Source of the DNA: Mnemiopsis leidyi
Taxonomy: Eukaryota; Ctenophora; Tentaculata; Lobata; Bolinopsidae
DNA length: 40,599 bases
Direction: 5' to 3'
NCBI GenBank assembly: GCA_000226015.1
Contig: JH152712.1
Coordinates: forward strand, 4,363-44,961
The position numbers and the translations under genes were made by a program. Every line of letters begins with the position of its first letter. The stretch's first letter is position 1. The notes beneath the pieces were generated by a model, which saw nothing but the letters and a program-made list of their open reading frames with translations, was not told the DNA's origin and made no database searches. This document shows positions 1-12,600 of this stretch, in pieces.

Positions 1-608
1 TATAACCCAATATACTGCCTAAAGTTGGATAGAGTACATAAAATTTAGGGCCCAAAAAGTCCCATTTTTACCTTCGGGGACCCCTCAAGGGCCCTTAAAA
101 AATAGGGCTTTTTTGGGTCTTTTTAGGGACGTGGCCCCCCCCCCTATGTGCTGTCTAGTTAGAACAGGTGACGCGATACGTACCGTGGATGTACCGTCTA
201 GTTAGGACAGGTGACGCAATACGTGCCGCGACACGTGATCCGATACGTGCCGTCTAGTTAGGGTCTTAGAGATCACGTCTTTCCTAAAATTTTCAAAAAC
301 TATTTTAAAGCTTAAAACAGATGTCGAATTCTTTACTTCTTGAGGTCATAAAACTTGACCTTTACCCTGGAAAGTTTGGATTTTTGCCATGGTCAATGAT
401 CAATGTTGAAATCTTGACATGGTCATAATTTTTGTTATTTGGTCATTGTAATTTCGACATTTAAACTATAATCATGGCAAAAATTTTTGACCATAATCAA
501 AAAGTCGTGGTCATCTTACTGCCACCAAATGAGGCGAACTAACTATTGACATATTAATTTTACCAATTAAATTCAATACTAACGCCTTGAAAAACATTTA
601 GCCTCAAG
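1..608. other. 5' flank of the CCCH/LRR gene, non-coding
   Basis: I see no coding exon here. The stretch holds a short direct-repeat cluster (151-263), a C-run near 135-144, and an 11-bp perfect inverted repeat, tttttgccatg near 375 against catggcaaaaa near 473, separated by about 85 bp. No clear TATA box precedes the start codon at 609. The promoter or 5' UTR of the plus-strand gene should lie here or to the left of the window. Confidence 0.5.
151..263. repeat. Direct repeats sharing CBGTCTAGTTAG
   Basis: The core CBGTCTAGTTAG occurs at about 151, 194 and 250. The first two copies are followed by the same 'acaggtgacgc.atacgt' block. The spacing is irregular (43 and 56 bp), so this is a short degenerate tandem cluster. 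Confidence 0.6.
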
Positions 609-3600
609 ATGATGGTTAGAGGAGGAAAGCAGTATTGTAAGTACTACTTACAGGGCCACTGCAAAAACGGTCCCAAGTGTGCTTTCGAGCACGAAAGACC
701 CAAGTGCCATTTCTATAGCAAAGGAATGTGCTTCCGTGGAAACCTTTGCTACTTTGTCCACGCTGAACCAGAGCATGTAAGTTTCCTGATTAATGATTTT
801 CTAGTTTATTATATCCATTTGTTAGTAATTTTATTTTACAGAACACATCATTTTCCCATAAAAGCATACTACATTTTGATATTTTAATTTCATATTTTTT
901 TGTTAATTATTTTATCTCAATGCACCAGACTGATGCTGCACTGATGATAACTAAAATAGACGAAGTTGGTGAACTTCCCTTTAAGTCACCTCCTCCCCTT
1001 TGCCAAACAAACCTCACTCGGGATGGTCTGATACGAAAGTTAAGGGGGATCCAGAAAAGAGCTGGAACTCTGGAAAATTACTACGAGAGATTCAACGAGG
1101 TGACAGTTGTTATATTGAATTTATGTTAAAATATGGGAATTGAATATTGAAAATCCACAACTGACAGGTTATTGATTGAGACTCAAAAATGTTAGTAATT
1201 TGATTTCGGCAGGTTCTGGAAGGCTTCTATCTGTACGAGATCACTAGAGATGAGATGATAGAGGTTCTCAATATTCTCTGTGAAGATGATGAAGTGGGCA
1301 ATGTGTACAAGTAGGTCCCCCCAAATTTGCTACTTTATCTTCTTCTAGTTTCAAGTTGATCTTTAGTTTTCTTGTTCTTGATTCATAATGCGTTATGAAT
1401 AGTGTTACTGTGAGCATACTGCTTAAGTAGTTATAGCACTAATGCATAAGGTCAAGGCCGTTTGAGAGTCTATTACCATTTGAGTATTTTTTCATGTGCC
1501 TCACATTGAAGCAATTAGTCTATACTACCTATAAGTTTCTTTTGGAATGGTCCATCCCCACTCCCCAGGCCAGACCAAAAGGAAACCTTTATTCGGGTTG
1601 TAGGCTTCAAGGGGATAGATCAGTATATTCACTACTGCAACTATTGCTATATTATAATGGGAATTTCATAAGATGATTAGTTATTTAATCACACATTTAA
1701 CTCAGTTAAAATTAGCCTTATCATATGCATATTAGACCGATTCCCAAAAATTATTACACGATTCTTTATGCTTTTAGGGTTAACCCTTAACTGGCATGTG
1801 CCAGAGATTTCTGCGATTGTTGTACACATGTGCAATATCTTATTTGATACCCCCAGATTCACTGTATCGGTATTGTTTGACAACTGGTGTATATCCTGTC
1901 GCCATTGGGCCGACTTTTTCCTAGCGCTGCTGGCTGGGGAGAAAACTGAAGTAACTGAGGAGATGTTACTTGACGCTGTTCAGAACTTTGGTGAGTCTAG
2001 TTTTCTTAGCGATCAGTACATTTAACCTTTCATTACGGAACTAATGTGATCTCACGCATAAGACGCTGTTACATGAAATTTGGAACAACCAAAGTCGACT
2101 CCCATGCCTATAAAATTTTAGTAGACTTGCAGGAATTTTCCTTAAAGTTTTGTTAACCTTTTGTCTAATATTTAAACCTTATATTAAACACAGTGCCTCT
2201 GACAGTAACCGCGTGTTTATAATATTTAAAAAATATCCTTGTGTTTCAGAACCAGAGCAAGGTGTAATCATGGTCGGTACACTAATTGTAGGCCTCCTAA
2301 CTCTAGAGAAAAAAGGCCTTGCTCTCGCGCTGCTCCTTCGTCAATCTGACGGCAAGGTAAGCTAGCACTGCATTGTACTGTGTTACTTTTTCCTGTATTG
2401 TTACACCAACTTTAGGATATGTAAAATTGTACCACGTGTCATGAATTTGTGAAATAGAGTTTACCTGAATAGCTGAATATTTTTATAACAAGTTTTGTGT
2501 AAAAGAACAGACTTTTGTTTTCGCGCCCACCATATTTAAGTTTTTTTTCGTGTCATAGACTGCAAAACTTGGTGCTGATGTTAATGATATTACCCAGAAA
2601 AGTTTGTTATTGGTTTAGTGGGTAGAAGTGCACTTGTACAGCACAAAACTACCAGGATAAGGTACGGTGTACTTTATTACTCAGGAAAAATATCTACTCA
2701 ATATACACTTCTCAATATACACTCCATACTTCTCTATACAATCTGTTTTAGAACCAGCTTTAAAACTTAAATACTGTATGTTCATGATTTTGGTGATTGG
2801 CTTATCTAGTACCGATGAATGGGGCTAAAAGTGGGATCCCTATAATATCAAACCAAAAATAATTTCAGGACTTTTCGGTGTATCTGAAGATATTAGCTGC
2901 GTATCTGCAACCCAGCATAATCGCATCTTTCTTGCGTACACACATTCAACAATACAGTGTACAAGAAGACGAATTCTGCAGGTTCTTTCTATAATATTTG
3001 TTTTTTATTTTCATAATCTATTCTATAAATATTTAACCAATATTAGAGATCAATCGCAGGTAGATTGATTTAACATTTAGAACTGAAGCCTAAAAGCTTA
3101 TATATTGTTCATTTAAAAGTGTCAGAACTCAGACCTTAAAAGAAATATAAGAAAAGTAAACAAAGTTAATGAAATAAATGAACTAATCGTTCTACTCCCC
3201 CACTAACCCTCCTCTCCCTGGGAGAGTCTCCCATTTCCTCATTTCCCCAACACTACTTATCTACTCCCCAGATGCCCTACCTACGTATGTAGATGTCCGA
3301 CAAAGGTAGACCCGGGTAAAACTGCCGACATGGTCGATACTATACAGGAGGTGGTATCTTGGAGCGACTTTGAGAAACGTGACTTTATCAAGGTCAGTGG
3401 GCATTGGTTGACTTAGTTTTTAGTCGCAACTTGACTTTGCACTCTTAACATTTCTTAAGTTTCACTATTTTTAGTTCCTCTGCTAATTACGAATGCGAGG
3501 TTGAACGTCCCTTGACAAGGTCAAGGTTTCATATTGACGTGGAACTGTCAGCCTAATAGGTGGCTTCCAGAGTATCAGCAAATGTGCACACCGTGAAATT

Positions 3601-6600
3601 TATTACAAAATCATAGCACTGAAATTTTATATGTATCACTCCTTGATGTTCTGTTAAAAAGGTTGAGTGAGAGAATATGACGACTGTTAGAGAATCTGAA
3701 ATTTACTAATATAGCCAGCAACAATTTTAGTAGTTCAAATGTAGTTTTGTCGTGGTTTATTTTCATCTAGCAACTGGTTAGGAGAAAATTCTTAGTTGCC
3801 TTGATTAAGGAATATACCTCGATATAGTACAGTCATTCCCCGATTTACCGGGCTTTTCGGGTGAAAGCAAAAATGCACGGTATATCGGGGGACCCGGTAA
3901 ATCGGGAGAGTGCTATTTGGGCCCTAATTGGGTCTAAATTGTCTCTTAAAAGTCTATATACCATCTTATGTTTCTATTTCCAAGGCAACTGTTAAATTTA
4001 GTTGTCGAAACTATTCAATACAGTCGGACTAACACTTTTAACTTATTTAACATTGTTCTAATGACAAAAAAAATCGAAAAAAAAATTTTAGCTCAAATTT
4101 CGGGGGAAAGGAATGAGGCCCGATAAATCGAGGGAACCGGGTAAATCGGGGGATGACTGTATATAACTTCTTTCTCCCCTGCATTGGCTTAAACAATGAA
4201 TATATAGATATAGTATATAACTTTTTTCTCCCCTGCATTAGCTTAAACAATGAATATAGAATAGTCGCTTATTATTGAGTAGTTTGGTGGTTCTACTAAT
4301 CTGTCCTCCACCACACACTGCTAAATGTTACACGATGTACCCGACAATACCTGTTTTCTGGCTTTGGGCCAACCAAATTCCTTTGATATAACGGTTCAAA
4401 TTTAAGGCTATAGATTTTAGTCGTATTCTTGATTGCTCTTAAAAAAGAGGCGCCTTTAATGATTCTTTAAAATGAACTTAATATGGCTGTGAAGTGATGA
4501 CTGATGATTCAACCTGCATCTTTGAACGTTTCTTGTAAAGAACATCTTTGTCTGGTATTTCGACATTTCGACATTGGGACCTTTTCACTGCTTCGACTCT
4601 GTACAAGTGTCCCAAGAGACACTGTTTTATATCTTCTGTAGCAACACTTGAGAAGAGACGCTTGTACCATGCTGACTATATAAGTGTCGCATTGGTCAGA
4701 ACGAATTATACTTATTTCTTGTACGTGTCTCCTGCGATTTCAACAGATAAAACAGAATCTGTGTCTGCTAAACTGGATGATCTCACTTCACACTTGCTTA
4801 TCAGTATTATAACGCCTTGATTACTATCCCTGTTAAACACATTCCACCGATAAGCATTACGAAATGTACTCCTGTAGCTCATTTATTCATAGTAGATATT
4901 GCGGCACCACGTGGTTATTCCCATGCAAAATTCGCAGGGAACGCGCAATGCAATTGCTGACTATCGTTCATTACGCAAAATTTCACTCTGGTCAAGAATA
5001 AAAGTATACCGAAATCATTGCACGAAAACACGTTAGCGCACGCGCGATCTTTTTGTAACAGTTTTAGAAATTAGATCATAACGAACGGCATGATACCCAT
5101 GCTGTTAGCATTATCGATAATCGTCCTTCAAAATTTATCTCTTCAGCCTTCTGTCTTCCACGTTAAAACTGATGGCTGTTCCGAACTCAGAAGTCAGCTA
5201 AGCTGCTATATATTATACTTTGGTACCATCCCATCCAAAATCCCATTACTCAAAATTTTTGTCATTCAGGTGCTGTGTCACGGTTTGTTTAAACGTCCTG
5301 ACATACAAGAGATAGCGGACATAGTGCGGTTTGAGAACGATATGGTCCGAGCCGAGGCTGTGTGTGACACCCTGGCTAAACCCATGTCTGATGTGGAGAA
5401 GCAACATCTGAGACGGGTGTTTCATAGAGCATTCGGTGTGCATCCCAGAGGTAAGCATTGAGTTCGGGTAATTGGAAGGAGATATTGTGGGTGGTTTTCT
5501 TTCGAATTTAAAATACTACAAAATATCCTAAAACAGCCTGTAAGGACGACCTTTACTTTTTGGACGATCTTCAACGACAATATTTCATAGATAAGCTTAG
5601 ATAGGAGTTATAACCCGAAGCCGCTCTTTGGTTTTGGCAGTAAAGCTGCATTGTTTTTGCCAACATTTCCCTTCTGGCAGTGAAACGTACCCGTGTTTTG
5701 ATAGTTCACTGTTTACGTTTAGGATTGAGCCCAGAGCTGACAGTAAAGTCGTATATCACTTGTGTTTAATATCAATCGTTAATTGCTTTGTTTCGGCAAC
5801 CTCGAAGTAATCTACCTCTTATCACAGCGATAAACTACCACCTATCTCAAACGGACCCGCTCAGAAGGCGCCAAACTATCCTAAAGTTGGGAATTGATCC
5901 CAACGAGATATTAAGCGCAGGGGAGGTGTGGACTGGGATCTACAAGCCGCTCGAGATTGAGAACCAGGAGACCAAAATGAACGTGGAAGCCCTTGAGAGT
6001 GATAAGGTTTTTAGTTTACTGAAAATGATAAAGATACCAGACTATTTCAACATACTTCCAACATTTCAACATACTTCCTGAGAGTTCAGTTTTCTTAGTA
6101 CTCAATAACTGCTTCTTATTTGAATATTTGATATTGAGCAACGGAAAAAAATCGTTTATTTTCTGCTCCGTATCATTATGTTAACGGTTCGTTACTTTCA
6201 GTGTCAATCTCCGTACATAAACTGTAGAAACCGACCTAAAGATGTGTGTGACAGAGGTCTGTGTCGACGTTGTTGTGTGGACTTTGGGAAGAAGATGGGA
6301 ACAGACTGTTATGGACACATGCTCTTCTTCACTGAGGGCGATTTCAGCGATACAGAACAGGTTTGTTAAAAGTTTTGTCACCAGTTTTTTCTTATTTATT
6401 TTACATTAATCTTACAACTTATTGTAAAAATTGTGTTTCAACGTCCAAACCAATCGTAACATCTCTATGATATAATCTTTAAATCCCAATCAGGACAACA
6501 ATACGGTAAACAAGAGACGCGAACTCGGAATGGTCCCAAAAATAAACTTCCCCTACTTCAAACCGCGTGTCACTCTGTACGGAGGTCCTAATCTTGACGA

Positions 6601-9600
6601 AGCTATTCGGAGCAAGTGCAGGTATGTCATTACGTATTTTTGTTAATTACGATTCTTAAAGCTCATAGTTAAAGTTTGAGTTCGACCATGAATAGTTCAT
6701 TTGATTAGTTTTGAGATTTACCACGTCAAAAACGATTTATTGACAAGTGAACAAGGTTATTTACTGTAACCATCTTGTTTACAGATATCAGAGAATAGAC
6801 TGCGATCCAACGTTCAATATAAAAGACGACGAGCTCATAAATCTCTTAAACAAGTTCAGCACGGACGTGCGCTGTTTATCTGTGGGAAGCAAAGACACAA
6901 GTAAGCTATTTTCCTATTCTATTGGGTTTCCTACTTAGCGTGTAGTTTCTACCATGTTATAGCTAGTACCATGACTAAGCTTGTACCATGACTTAGCTTG
7001 TACCATTGCTTAGCTTGTGCCATGTCGGTTTTATGACCTGATCGCTTTTTTCAGTAATCTTATCTCAATCACCTCGTTTCAGAAGCGGGATTAGAGTTAA
7101 CAAAAAAGAGTCTACAAGAACTGAGCAAGTGTAGGAATCTACACAAACTTTCGTTAGAGTGTTGCGTCAACGTGGACGACGAGATTTTCAGGAGAATACT
7201 TGAGGGCTGCCCTAAACTCAAATATCTAGAGGTAGGGACCATGACATCGCGTTGAAAGAAATCTATGTACAGATATTAGATATTGAAGAAGTAGATATCA
7301 AAGTATAGTTCCCGCCTGGGGAACTATCTACACTTCAAACATCTAAGAAAACGCTACACAATAGTCAATGTTCAATAATACATAATTTCAACATCAAAAC
7401 TGAGTTCAGAGCTAAGTGTTAATTATACAAGTCAAACTGGAGAAGTCTTAACAAATCGTAGGTCTCCTCTGAAACAGTGAACTTTGTTGATTTCCGCCCC
7501 AACTAGTGATAGCACGTGCACTAGAAATGTAGCTCCCGTTGCCAGGCAGTAAAGTGGAGCACTAGTGAGCAATACCCAGCTTCCTTCCCACTGAGGAAGG
7601 TGAGGGGTTAGTTGCTATGTTTAAAATGAAAATCGCTTTTACGTTTTTCAAATTGAAGAAGTAATCGCGATGTCTGTTGAAACATATTTGCATATACCTG
7701 AAAGTAGAGAAAGTGCACAGCTAGAAGTACAGCTGGTAAAATCCCGCTGAGAGTGTGTAATTCTCTGAAATCCTCGTACTTGAACACTTTCAACTGAGTA
7801 AACAGTAAAACCGTTCAGAATCGGTTTGATTAAATCAGATATCTACATAAAAAGGTGCTAATCACATAAGTTTTACATCGAAAGTTAGCGCACTTATCAA
7901 GTATTGACACAGTTAAACTTACACTTAATCTCACCTGTCTCAGAAACCAAATCAATAGAGAAGTAAGATCAAATACTAGAGCGGTCGTCAAACACATCTG
8001 ATTAACATAGATAGCTCCATCACCATGATCATCAAAATACCGCAGTATCCAACCTGAGTGTCATCATCGGAGTAGATGTTTTTTAGGTGTAATAGTGAAA
8101 AGATTAAGCTTGAAACAAGGCTAATTTCTTACAGATAAATTCTTAAAACTAATCGATAAAACCTGTGTTGCTGTCTGTGACGTCGGAGTTCTTTATATCC
8201 AGCCACGTAACTCCGAGAAATGCCAGTGCTCCTATACATATTGATACCAGCAGTATTCCTTGGGAGATATGTGTTTGTGAGACTGTCTTTCATCATGTCA
8301 TTATATAATCAGGAAATCAACCATCATCCTTGATTTTGCTGACAGGTTTGGTTCATGTTCTGTCATGATTGAAAATATATGGCAGGTCTAACAGTGGCCT
8401 CAAGGAACTTGTGATAAAACTAAGCTATTCTGAAAAAAAGTAGGCCACGTGAGTACACATGAGAAACAGTTTAGCCCACATAGGACGTTCTAACCTGCCT
8501 TCTCCTCCACAAGCTCCCACTTAGCAAGTAACGTCATCTCGGAACTCTTGATAGAGAGAGGGCGATATTCGGGGGACTCTACCAGAGCTGGCAAAACTGG
8601 ACCTTCCTCCCCTTCCAGCTCTTTGATCCTCTTCTCATACTGCTCTATCTTCTCCTCGTACCCTTTCAGCTTCTCTTCTATACCTGGACATAAGGGTCTG
8701 GGAGTGGTCTTTTTTGTTGCTTTGCGACCAAATCTCCTCAAAGAATCAGTTTCCCTAGCATCCGCCCAGCTCTAGTATAACCCACCTACCTGAGTTAACC
8801 GCTACAAGTTTTAGAAGCAGCTCGTTAACAAGTTGAGGTCTAGCAGCTATCAGTCCCTCAGTCGACACAGAGTTCACGTCATCCTGGCTGGCAGCTCCTG
8901 AGTCCCTGCCTGGCAGGGGCAATCTCAATTTGGGAGGGTTTAACTTGGGCGGTTTGAAGTTCTGTACGTGTCTCATGACGGTTGAGGAGAGAGTTGTTGT
9001 ACTGACGAATACAGGAATCTAAACAGTGTACATACAGATACAAAAATGTTTGGTTTGGAATGTGCAAGCTTCAAACGAATAATGATGACGTAATTGTAGA
9101 ATAGTTTATACGGAAATCGGACGGACTGTTTGTAACTCAGTATCCAACCGACATTGCCTATTTCTTACCAAAGGGTTCACGGTTCACCTTAGATGCATTG
9201 CAAAGTGATTATGTGACTACTGACTAATAAGTTGTTAGAACTAATAATTTGAATGAGCTTGAGAACAAAATCATGTAAGTATGGATTGTTGTAGAGTTTG
9301 TGTTAAGAACTTAAGGTTCTTTATATCCAAGTTCTCAGCAGTGATACATATTTCAGTTTGTTTTCATATCTTGGAGTTGCTTAGAAGTTATTTTACAAAT
9401 TAATTCATTGATTAGGACTCGCACAAAATAATAGATGAATAACGTATTGGGCGAATAAAATTTAAAACAATATTATTGAAATATTCAAAGGGTTTCAAAG
9501 TTACTAACAGTTGAAAGTTTATTGCATCTGAACATAAACTGTTAAGAAATGTATCTGACGTTCTACTTGTGACTTACATACCAACTTCGGTTTGAAGTTC

Positions 9601-12600
9601 TATTGTCACAGTGTTCAGTCTGAATTTTGCTGCTAACCATTGTTATTATAGCACTTCCGAACAAAACATCCTTAAAATCTACATGCTTTATTACGAAATA
9701 ACTAAATAAGAAATTAAAAACAAATATCACAAAAAACGTCATGAGATGGCGGTAGGGGAAGAGTTCATATTCATAACATCTAACTTCGATTCAGATCCAA
9801 CTCTCTTCCTTGGCTTCCACACCAAACACAGCAGCCATTCTATAATCCTGAATCCAGTCAACACAGAGATTCCCACAAACAAGTCCAGGACACCACCCAA
9901 CTCCCCCACAAAACTCCTCCAGTTATACGCTGCAGTCTGGACCTCCTCGGTCCTCGTCATCAGCTCCTGGTAGAACACCAACTTGACCAGGTTCCTCTTG
10001 GCGTCCTCGAAGGTCTTGTAGTGCGGGAAGGCAGCAGCAAGTGAGCTATCCCATATACCCTTGCTCGGGAAGTTAGTGGAGGACAGTGTGTAAGTAGTTT
10101 TGTTGTACGTGCATGGCTCGTGACATTCCATGGGTTTTTGTGTGTCCTCCCCCGACATCATGAGGTCTATCATTAGGTTGTTACATTTCGCCTCCACAGT
10201 CAGACTACACTCATGAAACTCCATTGCACTGGAACTGCAGGACACATTCCCTCGCGTTACTCGATAGTCCAAATCTGCGGTTAGTTCTGCTCCTTCACCA
10301 AACAGATCGCATTGTTCCAAAGCGTCCGCCCAATTAAAGTACACGCAGTTTTCCGTGGTTTTACACCTATCCGCACATCCCTCAACTCTTTGCACTGACT
10401 CAAATGTCGCTAGAGTGGTGCCACTGTAAGATAGCTCGTCCTGGAAGTAGCAGGTGGTGTTGTCAAACTCGATCCGCTTTTCCTGGGGCAGATCCGAAGT
10501 GAAGTACCGGTAAAGTTGGGCTTCCAGATCAATGTTTCTCGTTGGTTTACCCACTGTCCGGTCTATGTGCCTGGAGTAGATGTACCACGGGTAGCACTTA
10601 CATTGGGGCTCCTTCATGAACTGCCAGAGGACCTGACCGGTAAAACACTCCTTGATAGTCATGGGATTGCTGATCTTACCCGGGGTCTCCTCCTCTCCTT
10701 TAACATGGAACAAGTCTGATGTGTCCTGACAACTCCCGTAGGGTGGCCTTAATCGTGTCACTTCGGTTGTCTCCAGTTGGATGAACGTCTCCTTTCCTGG
10801 ACTCACTGCAAATGCGTACTCCTTGCTGATGACAGATTCGTTAGCCATTCGGAGGACTATGTAAAACCCCTCGGATTCTGTAGATCTGACGTAGTGGTCC
10901 GTTTGAGCGTCCAAAATCATGGATAGACCACCGACTGGACCGTTAACTTTTTGAACCAACGCTTGGTTATCATTTATCTCCAGACAGTTGCCCATTTCAG
11001 TCAGGTCTACTTTGAATGTGTCCCCCAAGTTCGCAAGGTTATCCTTCGCAAATGTTAACGTTTTCTTGTCAAGAGTTGAATAAATGTTCCACTTGAAGTT
11101 TCTATAAACGTTCATGTTGTTAATAACTTCATACGAGATCTTAGGCTCGTTTCTTTTATTTCGACCTTTACTTTTACTTTTGGGGTTCTTTACGCCTCCT
11201 TTTGACTTTGACCTGAAACTTGTTTCCTCCATCAGCTCGCTATACAGATCGTACACGTTAGTGTTGGTATTTCCGATCGTGCTTTCCTCCATCAAAGTTC
11301 TGTTTAAACGGTTAATGTTACAGATAGTTATGGCCGGAAAGTGAAACTCGGTTGTAAACTGAGATGAGATCTCTGTGTAGGAAGGGTAGTCCATGTAGTC
11401 TCGTACCAGTTCTATAGAGCAGTATATCCCCAGAGTTAGCATCCCGGAGAATAACACCGTCCATATGAGTTTCGGGAGGATGTGTTTGTAGCTCGCTATC
11501 GAGTTGAGGTAGTCGTTATCGATTCCTTCAATCCTGAAATAGACGTTTTGTGGAGCTGTGTTTAGTTGTCATATTCTTTAAATGAGACATAGTTGGTTTC
11601 GAAGGAAGTTTTAATTCAGAATGTTTGAAAACAAACCTCTGCTATTTTACTTACAATTCGCCTCCCCGCCCCATCCTCCTTTAGAAATTGTAGTCGACTG
11701 TTCTGCTTCTTCTTTGTTGCCCTAGTTAAGATCTTAATCAAGCGTCTGATGTTGGCATGGTGGCTTTTGATTCACCAATACCAATTGCCTTGAAAGGGCG
11801 GTAATTAAGGGGGCATTGTAGAGTCGCTCTGAGTTGCAAAACTTCTAAGATGAAAAAGACCTAAAACAAAGAAATATATTATCGCTGTAGCTTACTCTGA
11901 TGAATTATAACTGTAAACCGGTAGAAATGAGGAGGCGTGTTAAGACTAGACTAACGAACGGCTGACTAAGCGTTTTCAACCATGTCAAATCTAACACACC
12001 TGTGTAACCTCTGCACTTCTCAAAAGCCTTACTTTCACTAGTTAAACCAGTTGTGAGTAGAGATAAACAACCACATAACATCCACCGGCCACCAGACTAA
12101 TGGTACTGTGGCAAGTTTACTGGCTTTAACTTTACTTCCAATAAACACGTGCTTAGCTAGACCCTTACTCTAGTTCTTAATGGTTAGTTAATGTCTTACT
12201 CTCTTTAAATGTGACTGCTGAGGGTATTGCTGACAATTTTTCTTCGCGATCTGAATAATCTGATTGCAAAAGCCAGGATCAACAACTAGAAATTAATGAC
12301 TAAAATGTTTTCAACAAAATAAGCTCCAGAATTGGATCAGTAAGATAGAACAAGATGGACAAAAGTTTGTGTGTGATAACGAAATCTAATGTACATGCAA
12401 GTTCAGTGTACACGCTACAATTCCGAGTTATTTTAACATGCTACTAGTCCTGATTTAGTTGTCTGACGTAAGCCATGGAACTTGGATATCATACAGTTTA
12501 TACGTAGGTTTAACTAAAAGTTTGAATATACTAACTTAGGCGCTTTTAACACGATTGCAAGACAATCAGTATCGTTATATTATGACGCAATCGAATAAAA

